This document shows positions 26,383-34,800 of a stretch of 64,000 nucleotides of DNA, piece by piece. Under the pieces are notes generated by a model that worked only from the letters and a program-made list of their open reading frames with translations, searched no databases and was not told where the DNA came from. How positions within the stretch are numbered: position 1 is the first letter of the stretch; each line of letters starts with the position of its first letter. The stretch comes from Rhizobiaceae bacterium (GTDB lineage: Bacteria; Pseudomonadota; Alphaproteobacteria; Rhizobiales; Rhizobiaceae), in the NCBI GenBank assembly GCA_019635795.1, contig JAHBYV010000003.1, forward strand, positions 62,001 to 126,000, in the 5' to 3' direction. A program made the translations under genes and the position numbers.

Positions 26383-27357
26383 TTATTTTACAACGCCAAT
26401 CTGCTTGAGAGCTTCGCCAGCAGCAGCTTCTGACTTGTCGACAAATGCCTCAATCTGGTCTTGCGGCACTGTGAACACATCGAAGCCCTGAGCCGACATC
26501 AATTGCTTGAACTGGTCCGTCGCATAGGCCTCGGCAAAAGCCGTACGCATTTTCTCCAGCACCGCAGGATCGGTGTTCTTGGGCGCTGCTACACCGCGCC
26601 AAACGCCGAACTGCCAATCAACATCCAGCGCTTCCTTGGCGGTTGGCAGGTCTGGCATCGCAGATGCCTTTTCCTGACCCAGTACAAGCAGAGGACGAAC
26701 CTTGCCCGAACGCATCAGCGCATCGGCTTCAGCGAGAGCGGCCAGCGAGAAATCAACAGCGCCAGCTGCAAGTTCCTGAACGCCGTTGACGGCACCCGTG
26801 CCGGTTACAGTCGGAACTTCCGCAGGATTAATGCCATAGGCCGCAGCAATACCGACAAAGCTGATGTGGTAGCTGTTGCCGATTGAGCTGCCGATATGCA
26901 GTTTGTACTTCTTCGGATCTGCCTTGATCGCGTCAAACGCTTCCTTGGCGGTCTTGAACGGCGAATCTTCTGCCACCATCAATGTCGGGAACGCCATATT
27001 ATAGATACCGACCATCGCAACGTCACGATAGGTCAGCGTGGTCTGGCCGAACCACTTGAATGTGCTCAGATCGGCCGATGTCACGCCGATCACGCTGCCA
27101 TCCGCCTTTGCGTTGACCAGAGCTTCCAGGCCAACAATACCACCGCCACCGGTGCGGTTTACAACGTTGAATGGCTGGTTGAGCTTTTCCTGAAATACCT
27201 GAGCCAGAAAGCGAGCAGTCGCGTCTGTACCACCGCCTGCAGCGTAAGGAACAATAACCTCAACAGGACCGCTCGGCCAATCCGCAGCCTTCGCCGCACC
27301 TGACAGCCCCACTGCCAATGTAATAGCGCCCAAAAGCGCCTTGCATCCACGTAGCAT
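26383..27357 (-). CDS. tctC: Tripartite tricarboxylate transporter, periplasmic binding protein TctC
   Basis: A 324-residue TctC/Bug-family binding protein. The signal peptide MLRGCKALLGAITLAVGLSG... ends near AKA|ADW. The mature part has VEVIVPYAAGGGTDATAR and VNRTGGGGIVGLEAL, hallmarks of the family. ATG 27357 is preceded by GGGAGG; the longer frame overlaps the promoter. It captures the carboxylate in the periplasm and is the first gene of a seven-gene operon, controlled by a promoter whose -10 lies inside a putative operator. Confidence 0.9.
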   Translation of the reverse strand: MLRGCKALLGAITLAVGLSGAAKAADWPSGPVEVIVPYAAGGGTDATARFLAQVFQEKLNQPFNVVNRTGGGGIVGLEALVNAKADGSVIGVTSADLSTFKWFGQTTLTYRDVAMVGIYNMAFPTLMVAEDSPFKTAKEAFDAIKADPKKYKLHIGSSIGNSYHISFVGIAAAYGINPAEVPTVTGTGAVNGVQELAAGAVDFSLAALAEADALMRSGKVRPLLVLGQEKASAMPDLPTAKEALDVDWQFGVWRGVAAPKNTDPAVLEKMRTAFAEAYATDQFKQLMSAQGFDVFTVPQDQIEAFVDKSEAAAGEALKQIGVVK

Positions 27358-27385
27358 CTGAATCCTCCCAACTTGGATAGGGAGA

Positions 27386-27413
27386 TGTATACCGCATTTC
27401 GTATGCAAGTCAA
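27386..27413 (-). promoter_or_regulatory. tctC promoter with overlapping putative GntR operator
   Basis: On the minus strand TTGACT (27413-27408), a 16-base spacer and TATACA (27391-27386) form a near-consensus sigma70 promoter. The implied start lies about 20 bases before the tctC ATG. The segment CGAAATGCGGTATACA overlaps the spacer and -10 and matches the dehydratase promoter at 14 of 16 positions. A repressor bound here would block polymerase. Confidence 0.65.
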
Positions 27414-27526
27414 TTCACCTTATGAGTGTTTCAGGTGCCCTATAACACAGGCGAAGCACTGGTGTTTAATTGACTCGATTTGATCACATTAAACATTGCT
27501 TGCTAAAATAATCGACCTGAGCTATT

Positions 27527-27539
27527 GTATGCAGTACAC
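27527..27539 (+). promoter_or_regulatory. Putative operator before the AhpD-like gene
   Basis: GTATGCAGTACAC matches GTATACAGTACAC of the dehydratase promoter at 12 of 13 positions. It sits inside an imperfect palindrome (ATTGT...ACAAT, 27524-27542), 28 bases before the gene start. A common regulator is inferred. Confidence 0.5.
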
Positions 27540-27566
27540 AATTACCAGAAAGATGAGGTGTATGAA

Positions 27567-28148
27567 ATGGAAGAGCTCAAAGCCGGTCGATTCCCCATTC
27601 CGGACCTCGCCGAAATGCCCGACGATATTCGAGAGCGAATTCTGGCGGTGAACGAAAAGTCCGGCTTTATCCCGAATGTGTTTCTTGTGCTGGCTTACAG
27701 GCCGGATGAGTTCAGAGCGTTCTTCGCTTACCACGACGCATTGATGGAACGGCCGGGTAATCTGAGCAAAGCCGAAAGGGAAATGATTGTCGTTGCGACT
27801 TCCAACGCAAATCAATGCCAGTATTGCGTGGTAGCCCATGGCGCTATTCTTCGCATTCGCGCCAAGGATCCTTACATCGCGGACCAGGTCGCAATAAACT
27901 ATCGCAAGGCAGACATCACCGAACGCCAGCGCGCAATGCTCGATTTCGCAATGAAGGTTTCGCAAAGTGCCTATGCGGTGAACGAAGATGATTTCCGCGC
28001 GCTTGGCGAATATGGATTCACGCAAGATGACTGCTGGGACATAGCCGCAATTTCTGCATTTTTCGGCATGTCAAATCGGCTGGCCAATGTAACCAACATG
28101 CGCCCCAACACCGAATTCTACTCCTTGGGCCGCTCCGCACAGACTTGA
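27567..28148 (+). CDS. Carboxymuconolactone decarboxylase/AhpD-family peroxidase-related protein
   Basis: A 193-residue AhpD-like helical protein with the redox motif CQYC followed by VVAHG (about residues 86-94). This motif supports peroxidase or disulfide activity in AhpD. ATG 27567 is preceded by GAGGTG; the upstream in-frame ATG lies in the operator region. It is transcribed away from tctC, and the similar operator suggests co-regulation with the catabolic operons. It may deal with peroxides or quinones formed by the pathway; that is inference. Confidence 0.8.
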   Translation: MEELKAGRFPIPDLAEMPDDIRERILAVNEKSGFIPNVFLVLAYRPDEFRAFFAYHDALMERPGNLSKAEREMIVVATSNANQCQYCVVAHGAILRIRAKDPYIADQVAINYRKADITERQRAMLDFAMKVSQSAYAVNEDDFRALGEYGFTQDDCWDIAAISAFFGMSNRLANVTNMRPNTEFYSLGRSAQT

Positions 28149-28407
28149 TCGGGAAGCGGCTCGTCGCTTTTGATACAAACGAACTCAGATCCAACGTAGA
28201 TACGCCTACTTGAGACCGATGATAGCCTAAGCATCTTGGTCGCCTCACGGGGAGGGGGACAAGAAGCGCACTACGTGATGCCGGTATGCGGTATTGGATA
28301 CAAACGGAAATCCTGTTCACACACCCAAGTCGTAGACAATTATGATTGCAATCGCTGTTTGCGACGGGAATATTAGCAGAACATACATAATCTTCTGCTT
28401 CGAGGTG

Positions 28408-29667
28408 ATGGTGAACTCCACGAACAAGGGCGATGTGCTGGAGAATGCGTTCTACAGCTATCTTACTGACCAACAGAATCGTGGAGAACTCGTTTTTGAC
28501 ACCCACCCGCCACAGAACTGCAAGATCTACAAAAAGAAACGATACTACTGCCGTGAGCGGCAAGGATACGTTGAATTTGATGTTGTAATAGAGGTTTACG
28601 GTACGCGCAGAACGTCACCATCTATCTACGTGATATTTGAGTGCAAAAACCACCGCGCCAGAATTTCAGAAAGTCGCGTCACTGACTTTTTACACAAAAT
28701 CGGTCGGCTCTTCCCTCACAATTCGAAAGGCATTCTAGTTGTAACCTCTAAGCTGCAAGCTGGAGCAGAGAATATAGCAAGAAATGCCGGAATAGGGATA
28801 GTAAAATACAATGAACACGGATTTGAAATAGTCGCTGATCGTAAAGAAAATACCCCCTTCGATCAACGCTTCGTGCACTCCCAGATATTCCAAGTTGATA
28901 ACAACACAAAACCGTTGAAGTTTTCAGGGTTCCACGACGGAAAGTATTTTGCTTCCATAGCAGATTTGATTAATAGCTTAGATGGCAAAATAGCCGAAAC
29001 GCCGAAACGTGAGCGCTCTTCAAAAAGACAGAGTTTGCCATTCCTGTCATTCGATCAAATAAAGCTGACCGCGACGCAATTACTTGAACAGCTAGGCTAC
29101 ACGGCCGGCGCTGTGGACGTTAGAAAGATTTGCCAAAACTTATCCATCGACTTGCAATTCTCTGATCGCAAAGTGATAGACGCTGCTGGAGTTGCGGTAT
29201 TAGGGTCGGCAAACTTCGCTAGAAAAACAATCATTGTAAATCCGCACTCATATGAGGCACGCGAGCGATTTACGATTGCTCATGAGATAGGTCATTTCGC
29301 TTTAGGCCACGGAAGATATTTGCGCTTCGAAACCATTGCCGAAGAAGACCTTTTAGTTGCGTCCGAAAAGCCCGACGACTGCGACTATGGACGTTTGGAG
29401 TATCAAGCAAATACGTTCGCAGCTGAGCTGCTATTGCCTGACCAATTTTTTCTGCACAGAACCTCGCAGATTCGTCGCGATCTAGAATTTAAGGATAGAG
29501 GGCATGGCTATATATTCGTCGACGATGAATATTGGAACTATATACCATACAATGAACTAATATCGCGCCTGTCGACATATTTTGAAGCTTCAAAGCAAGC
29601 AATTGAATATAAGCTGAAGCGGTCTAATCTAGTTACCGACCATAGAAGAAAAAAGGGCTTTAGCTAA
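28408..29667 (+). CDS. PD-(D/E)XK nuclease domain fused to an ImmA/IrrE metallopeptidase
   Basis: About 419 residues. The N-terminal third resembles Mrr-type endonucleases: E12 (DVLENAF), D58 (VEFDVV) and E78-C-K80 (IFECKN) fit the PD-(D/E)XK core. A linker with basic residues (about 195-210) leads to an ImmA/IrrE peptidase with HEIGH (292-296) and a third zinc-ligand candidate E331 in LEYQANTFAAELLLP. Codon use is much more AT-rich than in the flanks, which suggests recent acquisition. The start may be ATG 28408 or GTG 28411; GAGG at 28402 suits the latter. No cognate XRE repressor or methylase is adjacent. A defence or element-control role is inferred; the fusion itself is seen. Confidence 0.75.
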   Translation: MVNSTNKGDVLENAFYSYLTDQQNRGELVFDTHPPQNCKIYKKKRYYCRERQGYVEFDVVIEVYGTRRTSPSIYVIFECKNHRARISESRVTDFLHKIGRLFPHNSKGILVVTSKLQAGAENIARNAGIGIVKYNEHGFEIVADRKENTPFDQRFVHSQIFQVDNNTKPLKFSGFHDGKYFASIADLINSLDGKIAETPKRERSSKRQSLPFLSFDQIKLTATQLLEQLGYTAGAVDVRKICQNLSIDLQFSDRKVIDAAGVAVLGSANFARKTIIVNPHSYEARERFTIAHEIGHFALGHGRYLRFETIAEEDLLVASEKPDDCDYGRLEYQANTFAAELLLPDQFFLHRTSQIRRDLEFKDRGHGYIFVDDEYWNYIPYNELISRLSTYFEASKQAIEYKLKRSNLVTDHRRKKGFS

Positions 29668-29806
29668 ACACCTTTGAATAAGATGAATTGCACGAAACGG
29701 TCAGACAGGAACTTGGGTTAGAACAATTCCTTCACAAGACAATATGGCCGCTTATTGGACCGACGCTGAAACAATTTACACACCCCTATCCGCCTCAGAA
29801 ACACAA

Positions 29807-29828
29807 AAGCCGCGTGGGAACGCGGCTT
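29807..29828 (-). terminator. Rho-independent terminator of tRNA-Gly
   Basis: AAGCCGCGT and ACGCGGCTT form a 9-bp stem with a 4-base loop. On the minus strand it is followed by TTGTGTTT, a short T-rich tail, 18 bases beyond the tRNA 3' end. Confidence 0.75.
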
Positions 29829-29846
29829 CGGACTGGTTGGGAAAAC

Positions 29847-29921
29847 TGGAGCGGGCGATGGGATTCGAACCCACGACCCCAACCTTGGCAAGGTTGTGCT
29901 CTACCCCTGAGCTACACCCGC
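29847..29921 (-). tRNA. tRNA-Gly (GCC anticodon)
   Basis: A complete cloverleaf of 75 bases including an encoded CCA (TGG at 29847-29849 on the plus strand). The acceptor GCGGGTG pairs with CGCCCGC, with T as discriminator. The D-arm is GTAGCTCAG-type, the T-loop is GTTCGAATC, and the anticodon GCC lies at 29889-29887. The 3' end faces the AT-rich nuclease-peptidase gene; tRNA 3' ends are common integration sites, but I found no copy of the 3' sequence within the adjacent 1.7 kb. Confidence 0.95.
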
Positions 29922-30085
29922 TCGTGCGGCAACGCCGCAAGCCGCGCCTATATGGCCGAAGAGCCGGGACTTTGCAACAGGGAAAATCGCGAAATTTAGA
30001 GCTTTCTTTCACAGCCCTGCTTTGCGCGATTTTTCTTGTTTCCAGCCGCCCCTTTGCTAAGACCCCAACAGGATAAGGACTGCAA

Positions 30086-30577
30086 ATGACGGCAACACCC
30101 GAACAGCTTTTTGCTTTTCTCGAACGACTCGGCATCAGCGTGAGCACTTTTGAGCACCCGCCGCTGTACACCGTGGCCGAATCACAGGCCCTGCGCGGCA
30201 AAATCTCCGGTGCGCACACGAAAAACCTGTTCCTGAAGGACAAGAAGGACAATTTCTTCCTGGTAACAGTGGAAGAATCAGCCACCGTCGATCTCAAGAC
30301 GATCCACCATGCCATTGGCGCGGCCAGCAAGGTGTCGTTCGGAAAGCCGGAAGCCTTGATGGAATTGCTTGGCGTTGTGCCGGGTTCGGTCACAATGTTC
30401 GGCCTCATCAACGATAGCGCGCACAAGGTGCAGCCATTCATTGCCGCAGACCTTCTGGAGAGCGAGGTTGTGAACGCCCATCCGCTCGTTAATACTGCAA
30501 CCACCTCAATCAGATCAGCCGATCTCGTCCGGTTTGCCGAAGCGACCGGCCACAATCTGCAGGTCTTGAAACTTTAA
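30086..30577 (+). CDS. YbaK/ProX-type aminoacyl-tRNA trans-editing deacylase (ProXp-ala-like)
   Basis: A 163-residue single-domain member of the YbaK/INS superfamily. It hydrolyses mischarged tRNA, typically Ala-tRNA-Pro, in trans. TKNLFLKDKKDNFFLVT near residue 45 carries the conserved Lys, and GVVPGSVTMFGLIND near residue 98 is the GxxPG region. Related proteins replace the missing editing domain of alphaproteobacterial prolyl-tRNA synthetase. The gene stands 165 bases from the divergent tRNA-Gly and 65 bases before the thioredoxin-TPR gene. Confidence 0.85.
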   Translation: MTATPEQLFAFLERLGISVSTFEHPPLYTVAESQALRGKISGAHTKNLFLKDKKDNFFLVTVEESATVDLKTIHHAIGAASKVSFGKPEALMELLGVVPGSVTMFGLINDSAHKVQPFIAADLLESEVVNAHPLVNTATTSIRSADLVRFAEATGHNLQVLKL

Positions 30578-30642
30578 CCGGGATCGCCACATCCCGTGCA
30601 ACCAACGCGGCCGTTCTTGCCGCAAACAGAAAGGCTGGTTCC

Positions 30643-31602
30643 ATGAGCGATCAAAGCAGCTACGGAGCAGGCAGCGGCTATACGTTCAACGCGCCTCAGT
30701 ATTCAAACACATCCGAGGATGCGCCCGCGCCCGAAGGCCTGATCAAAGACACCACTACGTCCGGCTTTGCCGCAGACGTTATACAGGAATCGCGAAAGCA
30801 GCCGGTTCTGGTTGATTTCTGGGCACCCTGGTGCGGACCCTGCAAGCAATTGACGCCCGTTTTGGAAAAAGCCGTTCAGTCAGCCCGCGGCGCGGTGAAG
30901 TTGGTCAAGATGAACATTGATGAGCATCCTGCCATCGCTGGACAGCTCGGCATCCAGTCCATACCAGCCGTGATTGCGTTCAAGAACGGCCAGCCCGTCG
31001 ATGGCTTCATGGGAGCAATTCCCGAAAGTCAGGTTCAGACATTCATCAGCAAGCTGGGCGGGGACAGCGCAAAGGCGGAGCTCGAGGAAGCGATGGCAGC
31101 AGCGGCCGAAGCGCGCGCGTCCGGCGACAAGCAAACCGCAATGCAAATTTACGAAATGGCGCTCCAGCACAGCCCGGAATCTGTTGACGCACTGGGCGGC
31201 CTTGGTGAGCTTTTGCTGGAAGCGGGCGAAACCGACACCGTCAAGCAATTGCTGGAGAACGTCCCGCAATCGAGCGCCGATGCAGCACCCATTGCTGCCC
31301 TGCGCGCTCGGATAGCGCTTGCGGAACAGGCTGAAGCACTAGGAGACGCTGCCCCGCTGGAAAAGCGGCTGGCCGAAAACCCGAAAGATCATCAGGCAAG
31401 GTTTGATCTTGCCATGATTCAAAATGAACGCGGCGACCGCGAGGCCGCCGCTGACAATCTGCTGGCGATCATTAAAGCGGACCGGACCTGGAATGATGAT
31501 GGCGCGCGCGCGCAATTGCTCAAACTGTTCGAGGCGTGGGGCCCCACCGATGATGCAACGCTAACAGCGCGGCGCAAGCTTTCCTCGATCCTGTTTTCAT
31601 AG
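30643..31602 (+). CDS. Thioredoxin-TPR protein, YbbN/CnoX family
   Basis: A 319-residue protein with a thioredoxin domain (about 35-145) carrying WCGPC (Cys64 and Cys67), followed by TPR-like helices to the C-terminus. CnoX (E. coli YbbN) is a holdase that protects proteins from oxidative damage and passes them to GroEL/DnaK. Unlike E. coli, which has SxxC, this protein keeps both Cys, so thioredoxin-type redox activity is expected, as in Caulobacter CnoX. No signal peptide; cytoplasmic. Confidence 0.85.
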   Translation: MSDQSSYGAGSGYTFNAPQYSNTSEDAPAPEGLIKDTTTSGFAADVIQESRKQPVLVDFWAPWCGPCKQLTPVLEKAVQSARGAVKLVKMNIDEHPAIAGQLGIQSIPAVIAFKNGQPVDGFMGAIPESQVQTFISKLGGDSAKAELEEAMAAAAEARASGDKQTAMQIYEMALQHSPESVDALGGLGELLLEAGETDTVKQLLENVPQSSADAAPIAALRARIALAEQAEALGDAAPLEKRLAENPKDHQARFDLAMIQNERGDREAAADNLLAIIKADRTWNDDGARAQLLKLFEAWGPTDDATLTARRKLSSILFS

Positions 31603-31627
31603 GCGCTTTGCGCCACATCCTGAAACA

Positions 31628-31655
31628 AAAAAGCGGCCCATGCAGGCCGCTTTTT
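31628..31655. terminator. Bidirectional rho-independent terminator
   Basis: AAAAAGCGGCC and GGCCGCTTTTT form an 11-bp stem with a 6-base loop. A-run and T-run lie on the two sides, so it can terminate both the thioredoxin-TPR gene (plus) and rplS (minus), which converge here. Confidence 0.85.
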
Positions 31656-31677
31656 CCTGGAGAAACTTTCGCCGATC

Positions 31678-32196
31678 TTATTCGGAAGCGCCAGCCTCAG
31701 CAGCCTTCTTTTCAGCAGCTTCCTGTGCTGCCTTCTCGGCGGCCAATGCCTGTGCTGCGGCAACCTTTTCAGCTTCAAGACGCGCCTGCTCCTGCTGGAG
31801 GGCAGCGCGCTCGTTGTCGTTCAGCTTGCGCGCGCGAACGCCGGTGTTCTCGGAAATGCGAGCTGACTTGCCGCGACGGTCACGCAGATAATAGAGCTTC
31901 GCGCGGCGAACCTTACCGCGACGGATAACTTCAACGCCCTCAACGAGCGGAGAGTAAACGGGGAAAACGCGCTCTACGCCTTCGCCATAGGAAATCTTGC
32001 GAACGGTGAAGCTCTCATGAATGCCAGCGCCCGAGCGAGCAATGCATACGCCTTCATAGGCCTGAACACGGGTACGGGTGCCTTCAGTCACGCGCACCTG
32101 AACGCGCAGCGTGTCACCGGACTGAAATTCGGGAAGCTTGCGCTTTGCTTCGATGCGGGCGGCCTGCTCGGCCTCAAGCTGACGGATGATGTCCAT
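31678..32196 (-). CDS. rplS: 50S ribosomal protein L19
   Basis: A 172-residue L19. The core (about 1-125) includes [25 protein letters not shown] and [13 protein letters not shown]. The tail from about residue 130 is a charged, Ala/Glu/Lys-rich helix not found in the ~115-residue E. coli protein; such tails occur in alphaproteobacterial L19. It lies in the large subunit at the interface with 16S rRNA. It is separated from trmD by a permease gene on the other strand, so it must have its own promoter. Confidence 0.93.
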   Translation of the reverse strand: MDIIRQLEAEQAARIEAKRKLPEFQSGDTLRVQVRVTEGTRTRVQAYEGVCIARSGAGIHESFTVRKISYGEGVERVFPVYSPLVEGVEVIRRGKVRRAKLYYLRDRRGKSARISENTGVRARKLNDNERAALQQEQARLEAEKVAAAQALAAEKAAQEAAEKKAAEAGASE

Positions 32197-32473
32197 CTCA
32201 AAAATCCACTTCTTGTTCTTTCCGACAGTCAGAGCGCCCTACTCTCGCCGTTCAGTGAACCCACCGCCCGACTATGCCTTTCCTGTGATGGTCCGGCAGA
32301 AGCGAATATACCGCCATTGTTGACGGGACCGGGACTTTGCCCGATTTCGAGCGCGCCGATACAACAGTTTTGCACCTTTGTCACGCCTTGGCAGGCATTT
32401 TTGTTGAATTCCCGGCTCTTGCGGGGGGAGCACCAAGCTTGTAAACGCGCAATTGTGTGCGGGGGAAATAAAA

Positions 32474-33226
32474 TTGAGCATCTTTGACGCAGTACTTCTG
32501 TTTGTTGCGGCATGGCTGGGTGGCGTCGTCAACGCTATTGCGGGTGGCGGAACCTTTCTCACCTTCGGCGCTCTGACGCTCACAGGCATCCCGCCAATCG
32601 TTGCCAATGCGACCTCTTCGATCACACAGTTTCCCGGCTACATTACCTCTACATTGGCCTATTGGAGCGACATCAAAACTTTCTGGCGTGAAGCACTTCT
32701 GCTCAGCCTTGTTTCTGCCATCGGTGCTCTCGTTGGTGCCATTGTCCTACTGGCGCTGGACAATCCTTCGTTTCGTGCGCTTGTGCCTTGGCTGCTGATT
32801 GCGGCCACCGCGCTTTTCGCTGCCGGTCCATGGCTCAAGCCAAATCCGAAACCCGGCGCGCCTGCTCACTCAGGAACTCTGACGGGAGCAGTCGTGCAAT
32901 TCTTTACATCCATATATGGCGGCTTTTTCGGCGCAGGCATGGGCGTCATGATGCTTGCCACGCTGGGCCTGACGCAAAGCGGCGACTACCACCGCCTGAA
33001 TGCACTGAAAAACATGCTGTCCATAGTGATCGCAGCCGTCGCGATTCTTGTTTTCGTTCTTGGCGGCGTTGTCGCATGGCCACAGGCGATCGTCATGATT
33101 CCTGCCGTGGCCCTTGGCGGTTATTCGGGCGTGTGGGCGGCCAAGCGGATGCCGCTCGTCATTGTGCGCGCCTTCGTCATCGCGGTCGGAATTCTGCTGG
33201 CGATCTATTACTTCGTCACAGGCTGA
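32474..33226 (+). CDS. TSUP-family (TauE/SafE) membrane permease
   Basis: About 250 residues with eight hydrophobic segments and the two-half repeat typical of TauE/SafE anion permeases: [19 protein letters not shown] near the N-terminus and [18 protein letters not shown] in the second half. TTG 32474 is preferred because GGGGGA lies eight bases upstream; an earlier TTG at 32453 lacks this. The family exports or imports sulfite, sulfoacetate and related organic anions. Substrate unknown. Its 3' end overlaps that of trmD by 19 bases. Confidence 0.83.
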   Translation: MSIFDAVLLFVAAWLGGVVNAIAGGGTFLTFGALTLTGIPPIVANATSSITQFPGYITSTLAYWSDIKTFWREALLLSLVSAIGALVGAIVLLALDNPSFRALVPWLLIAATALFAAGPWLKPNPKPGAPAHSGTLTGAVVQFFTSIYGGFFGAGMGVMMLATLGLTQSGDYHRLNALKNMLSIVIAAVAILVFVLGGVVAWPQAIVMIPAVALGGYSGVWAAKRMPLVIVRAFVIAVGILLAIYYFVTG

Positions 33227-33903
33227 ATAAGGTCCGGGCGGCGTTCAGCGGTCAGGCTCTCTGACTGTTCACGCCGCCAGGCCGCTATCTTTCCGTGATT
33301 TCCACTTGTCAGGATTTCCGGTATCGCCACCCCCTCAAACTCCGCCGGTCGGGTATAATGAGGATGCTCCAGCAAGCCGTTCTCAAAGCTCTCCTGCACT
33401 CCAGATTCCTCATTGCCCATCACGCCCGGCAGAAGCCGGACAACCGCGTCCAGCAGCACAAGCGCTGCTGGCTCTCCACCCGACAAAATGTAATCGCCGA
33501 TAGAAATTTCTTCGAGGCCCCGCGCATCTATTACGCGCTGGTCGACCCCTTCAAAGCGTCCGCAAAGTATCACAGCTCCAGGCCCGGCCGCGAGCTCTCG
33601 CACACGCGCCTGCGTGAGAGGCTTGCCTCGCGGGCTCATCAAGATACGCGGACGATTGTCTGTTTCAGGCGAGGCATGGTCGATCGCGCGAGCCAGAACA
33701 TCGGCACGCATCACCATGCCCGCGCCACCGCCAGCAGGCGTGTCATCAACGGTTCGATGCTTGTCCGTTGCGAAATCTCGAATCTGAACCGTGTCGAGCG
33801 ACCAGCTACCCGCTTGCATGGCGCGCCCAGCCAGCGAATGCCCGAGCGCACCGGGAAACATTTCCGGATAGAGCGTCAAAACCGTGGCGTGAAAGCCGGT
33901 CAT
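33208..33903 (-). CDS. trmD: tRNA (guanine-37-N1)-methyltransferase TrmD
   Basis: A 231-residue SPOUT (knotted) methyltransferase that makes m1G37 in tRNAs reading CNN, preventing +1 frameshifts. Family motifs are [17 protein letters not shown] near residue 53, [24 protein letters not shown] and [19 protein letters not shown]. The start overlaps the rimM stop by 4 bases. The 3' end overlaps the opposing permease gene. Confidence 0.93.
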   Translation of the reverse strand: MTGFHATVLTLYPEMFPGALGHSLAGRAMQAGSWSLDTVQIRDFATDKHRTVDDTPAGGGAGMVMRADVLARAIDHASPETDNRPRILMSPRGKPLTQARVRELAAGPGAVILCGRFEGVDQRVIDARGLEEISIGDYILSGGEPAALVLLDAVVRLLPGVMGNEESGVQESFENGLLEHPHYTRPAEFEGVAIPEILTSGNHGKIAAWRREQSESLTAERRPDLIQPVTK

Positions 33904-34499
33904 CGGTTGCCCCCGGCTTCTTTCGGCCCACGGTTGCGCCGGCGCACTTTAAGGCTCTGCAAATCGTCTCCGGGTTCGGATTCGTCGGTGTCGATCAGGC
34001 CCGCGGCGACCGTATCCACTTTCAGATAGCCATCCGCTACCGCAATTTCCGGTACAGCGGCATGGGTGAAAGGAATGAGCACCCCTTTGCGACCATGAAC
34101 ACGCAGTTCCAGCACATCGCCGCCGCCAAAATTCTGCACCGCCGTAACCTTGCCGATGGTCGCTCCACTCTCGTCACGCACATTCAGCCCAACCAGATCG
34201 TCATGGTAGAATTCACCATCTTCGGCTGGCGGCAGACGCGAGCGATCAACAAACAGTTCGGTACCGTTCAGGCGCTCGGCCTGTGTGCGGTCGGAAATGC
34301 CCTTAAGACGAACGACAACGACTTCCTGCTGAGGACGTATGGATTCGACTTCATACGAATTGCCGTCGCGGTCAAACAATAGTCCGTAATCAGCAAGCGC
34401 AAGGGGATCGCCAGTAAAGGTTTTGACGCGCAGTTCTCCCTTAATGCCGTGCGCAGCGCCAATCACTGCAAGCATTACTGGGTTTTTTGGTTGATCCAT
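33900..34499 (-). CDS. rimM: 16S rRNA processing protein RimM
   Basis: A 199-residue ribosome maturation factor acting on the 30S head with S19. The N-terminal RimM domain starts [18 protein letters not shown], followed by a PRC-barrel domain ([19 protein letters not shown], near residue 95). ATG 34499. rpsP, which usually precedes rimM, is absent: the next 300 bases hold no gene and then a divergent ABC transporter begins. Confidence 0.9.
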   Translation of the reverse strand: MDQPKNPVMLAVIGAAHGIKGELRVKTFTGDPLALADYGLLFDRDGNSYEVESIRPQQEVVVVRLKGISDRTQAERLNGTELFVDRSRLPPAEDGEFYHDDLVGLNVRDESGATIGKVTAVQNFGGGDVLELRVHGRKGVLIPFTHAAVPEIAVADGYLKVDTVAAGLIDTDESEPGDDLQSLKVRRRNRGPKEAGGNR

Positions 34500-34800
34500 G
34501 CGGTTCGCGCCTCTTCAATTTCGCTGTCCGTTTGCCACTGATGGACTCCTCTGGGCAAGACAGCAAATTAATGTTCTCCGACTTGCCAGGAATGAAAAGA
34601 CTTTTCATGGCACGGTCTTTCTTTCATGTTATCCACCCAGTTGGCGAAGCGCTGATTTTGCGCCACGATAGGGCTGTAACGACGAACGCTTGGTTCAGAC
34701 CTGCGTTGGTTCTTCTCTGCGGGCGCTGTGAGTGCTATTTGATCCGCTGATTGCGGTTACCGCCGATGTTGGGCCCCTTCGATATGGGCAATGAAGAGCG
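34500..34800. other. Intergenic region between rimM and the ABC importer
   Basis: This divergent promoter region contains no convincing gene. The one clear structure is a perfect inverted repeat, ATGAAAAG-A-CTTTTCAT, at 34592-34608, which could be an operator dyad for either side. I see no strong sigma70 promoter. Confidence 0.4.

Noticed and set aside
28282-28296. Tandem CGGTAT units resembling half of the proposed GntR operator
   Set aside because: Only 6-7 bases match, there is no promoter architecture like the other sites, and the downstream gene looks foreign.
28149-29846. Attachment-site copy of the tRNA-Gly 3' end bounding the island
   Set aside because: No second copy of the T-arm sequence is visible between the AhpD-like gene and the tRNA; integration at the tRNA is unproven.
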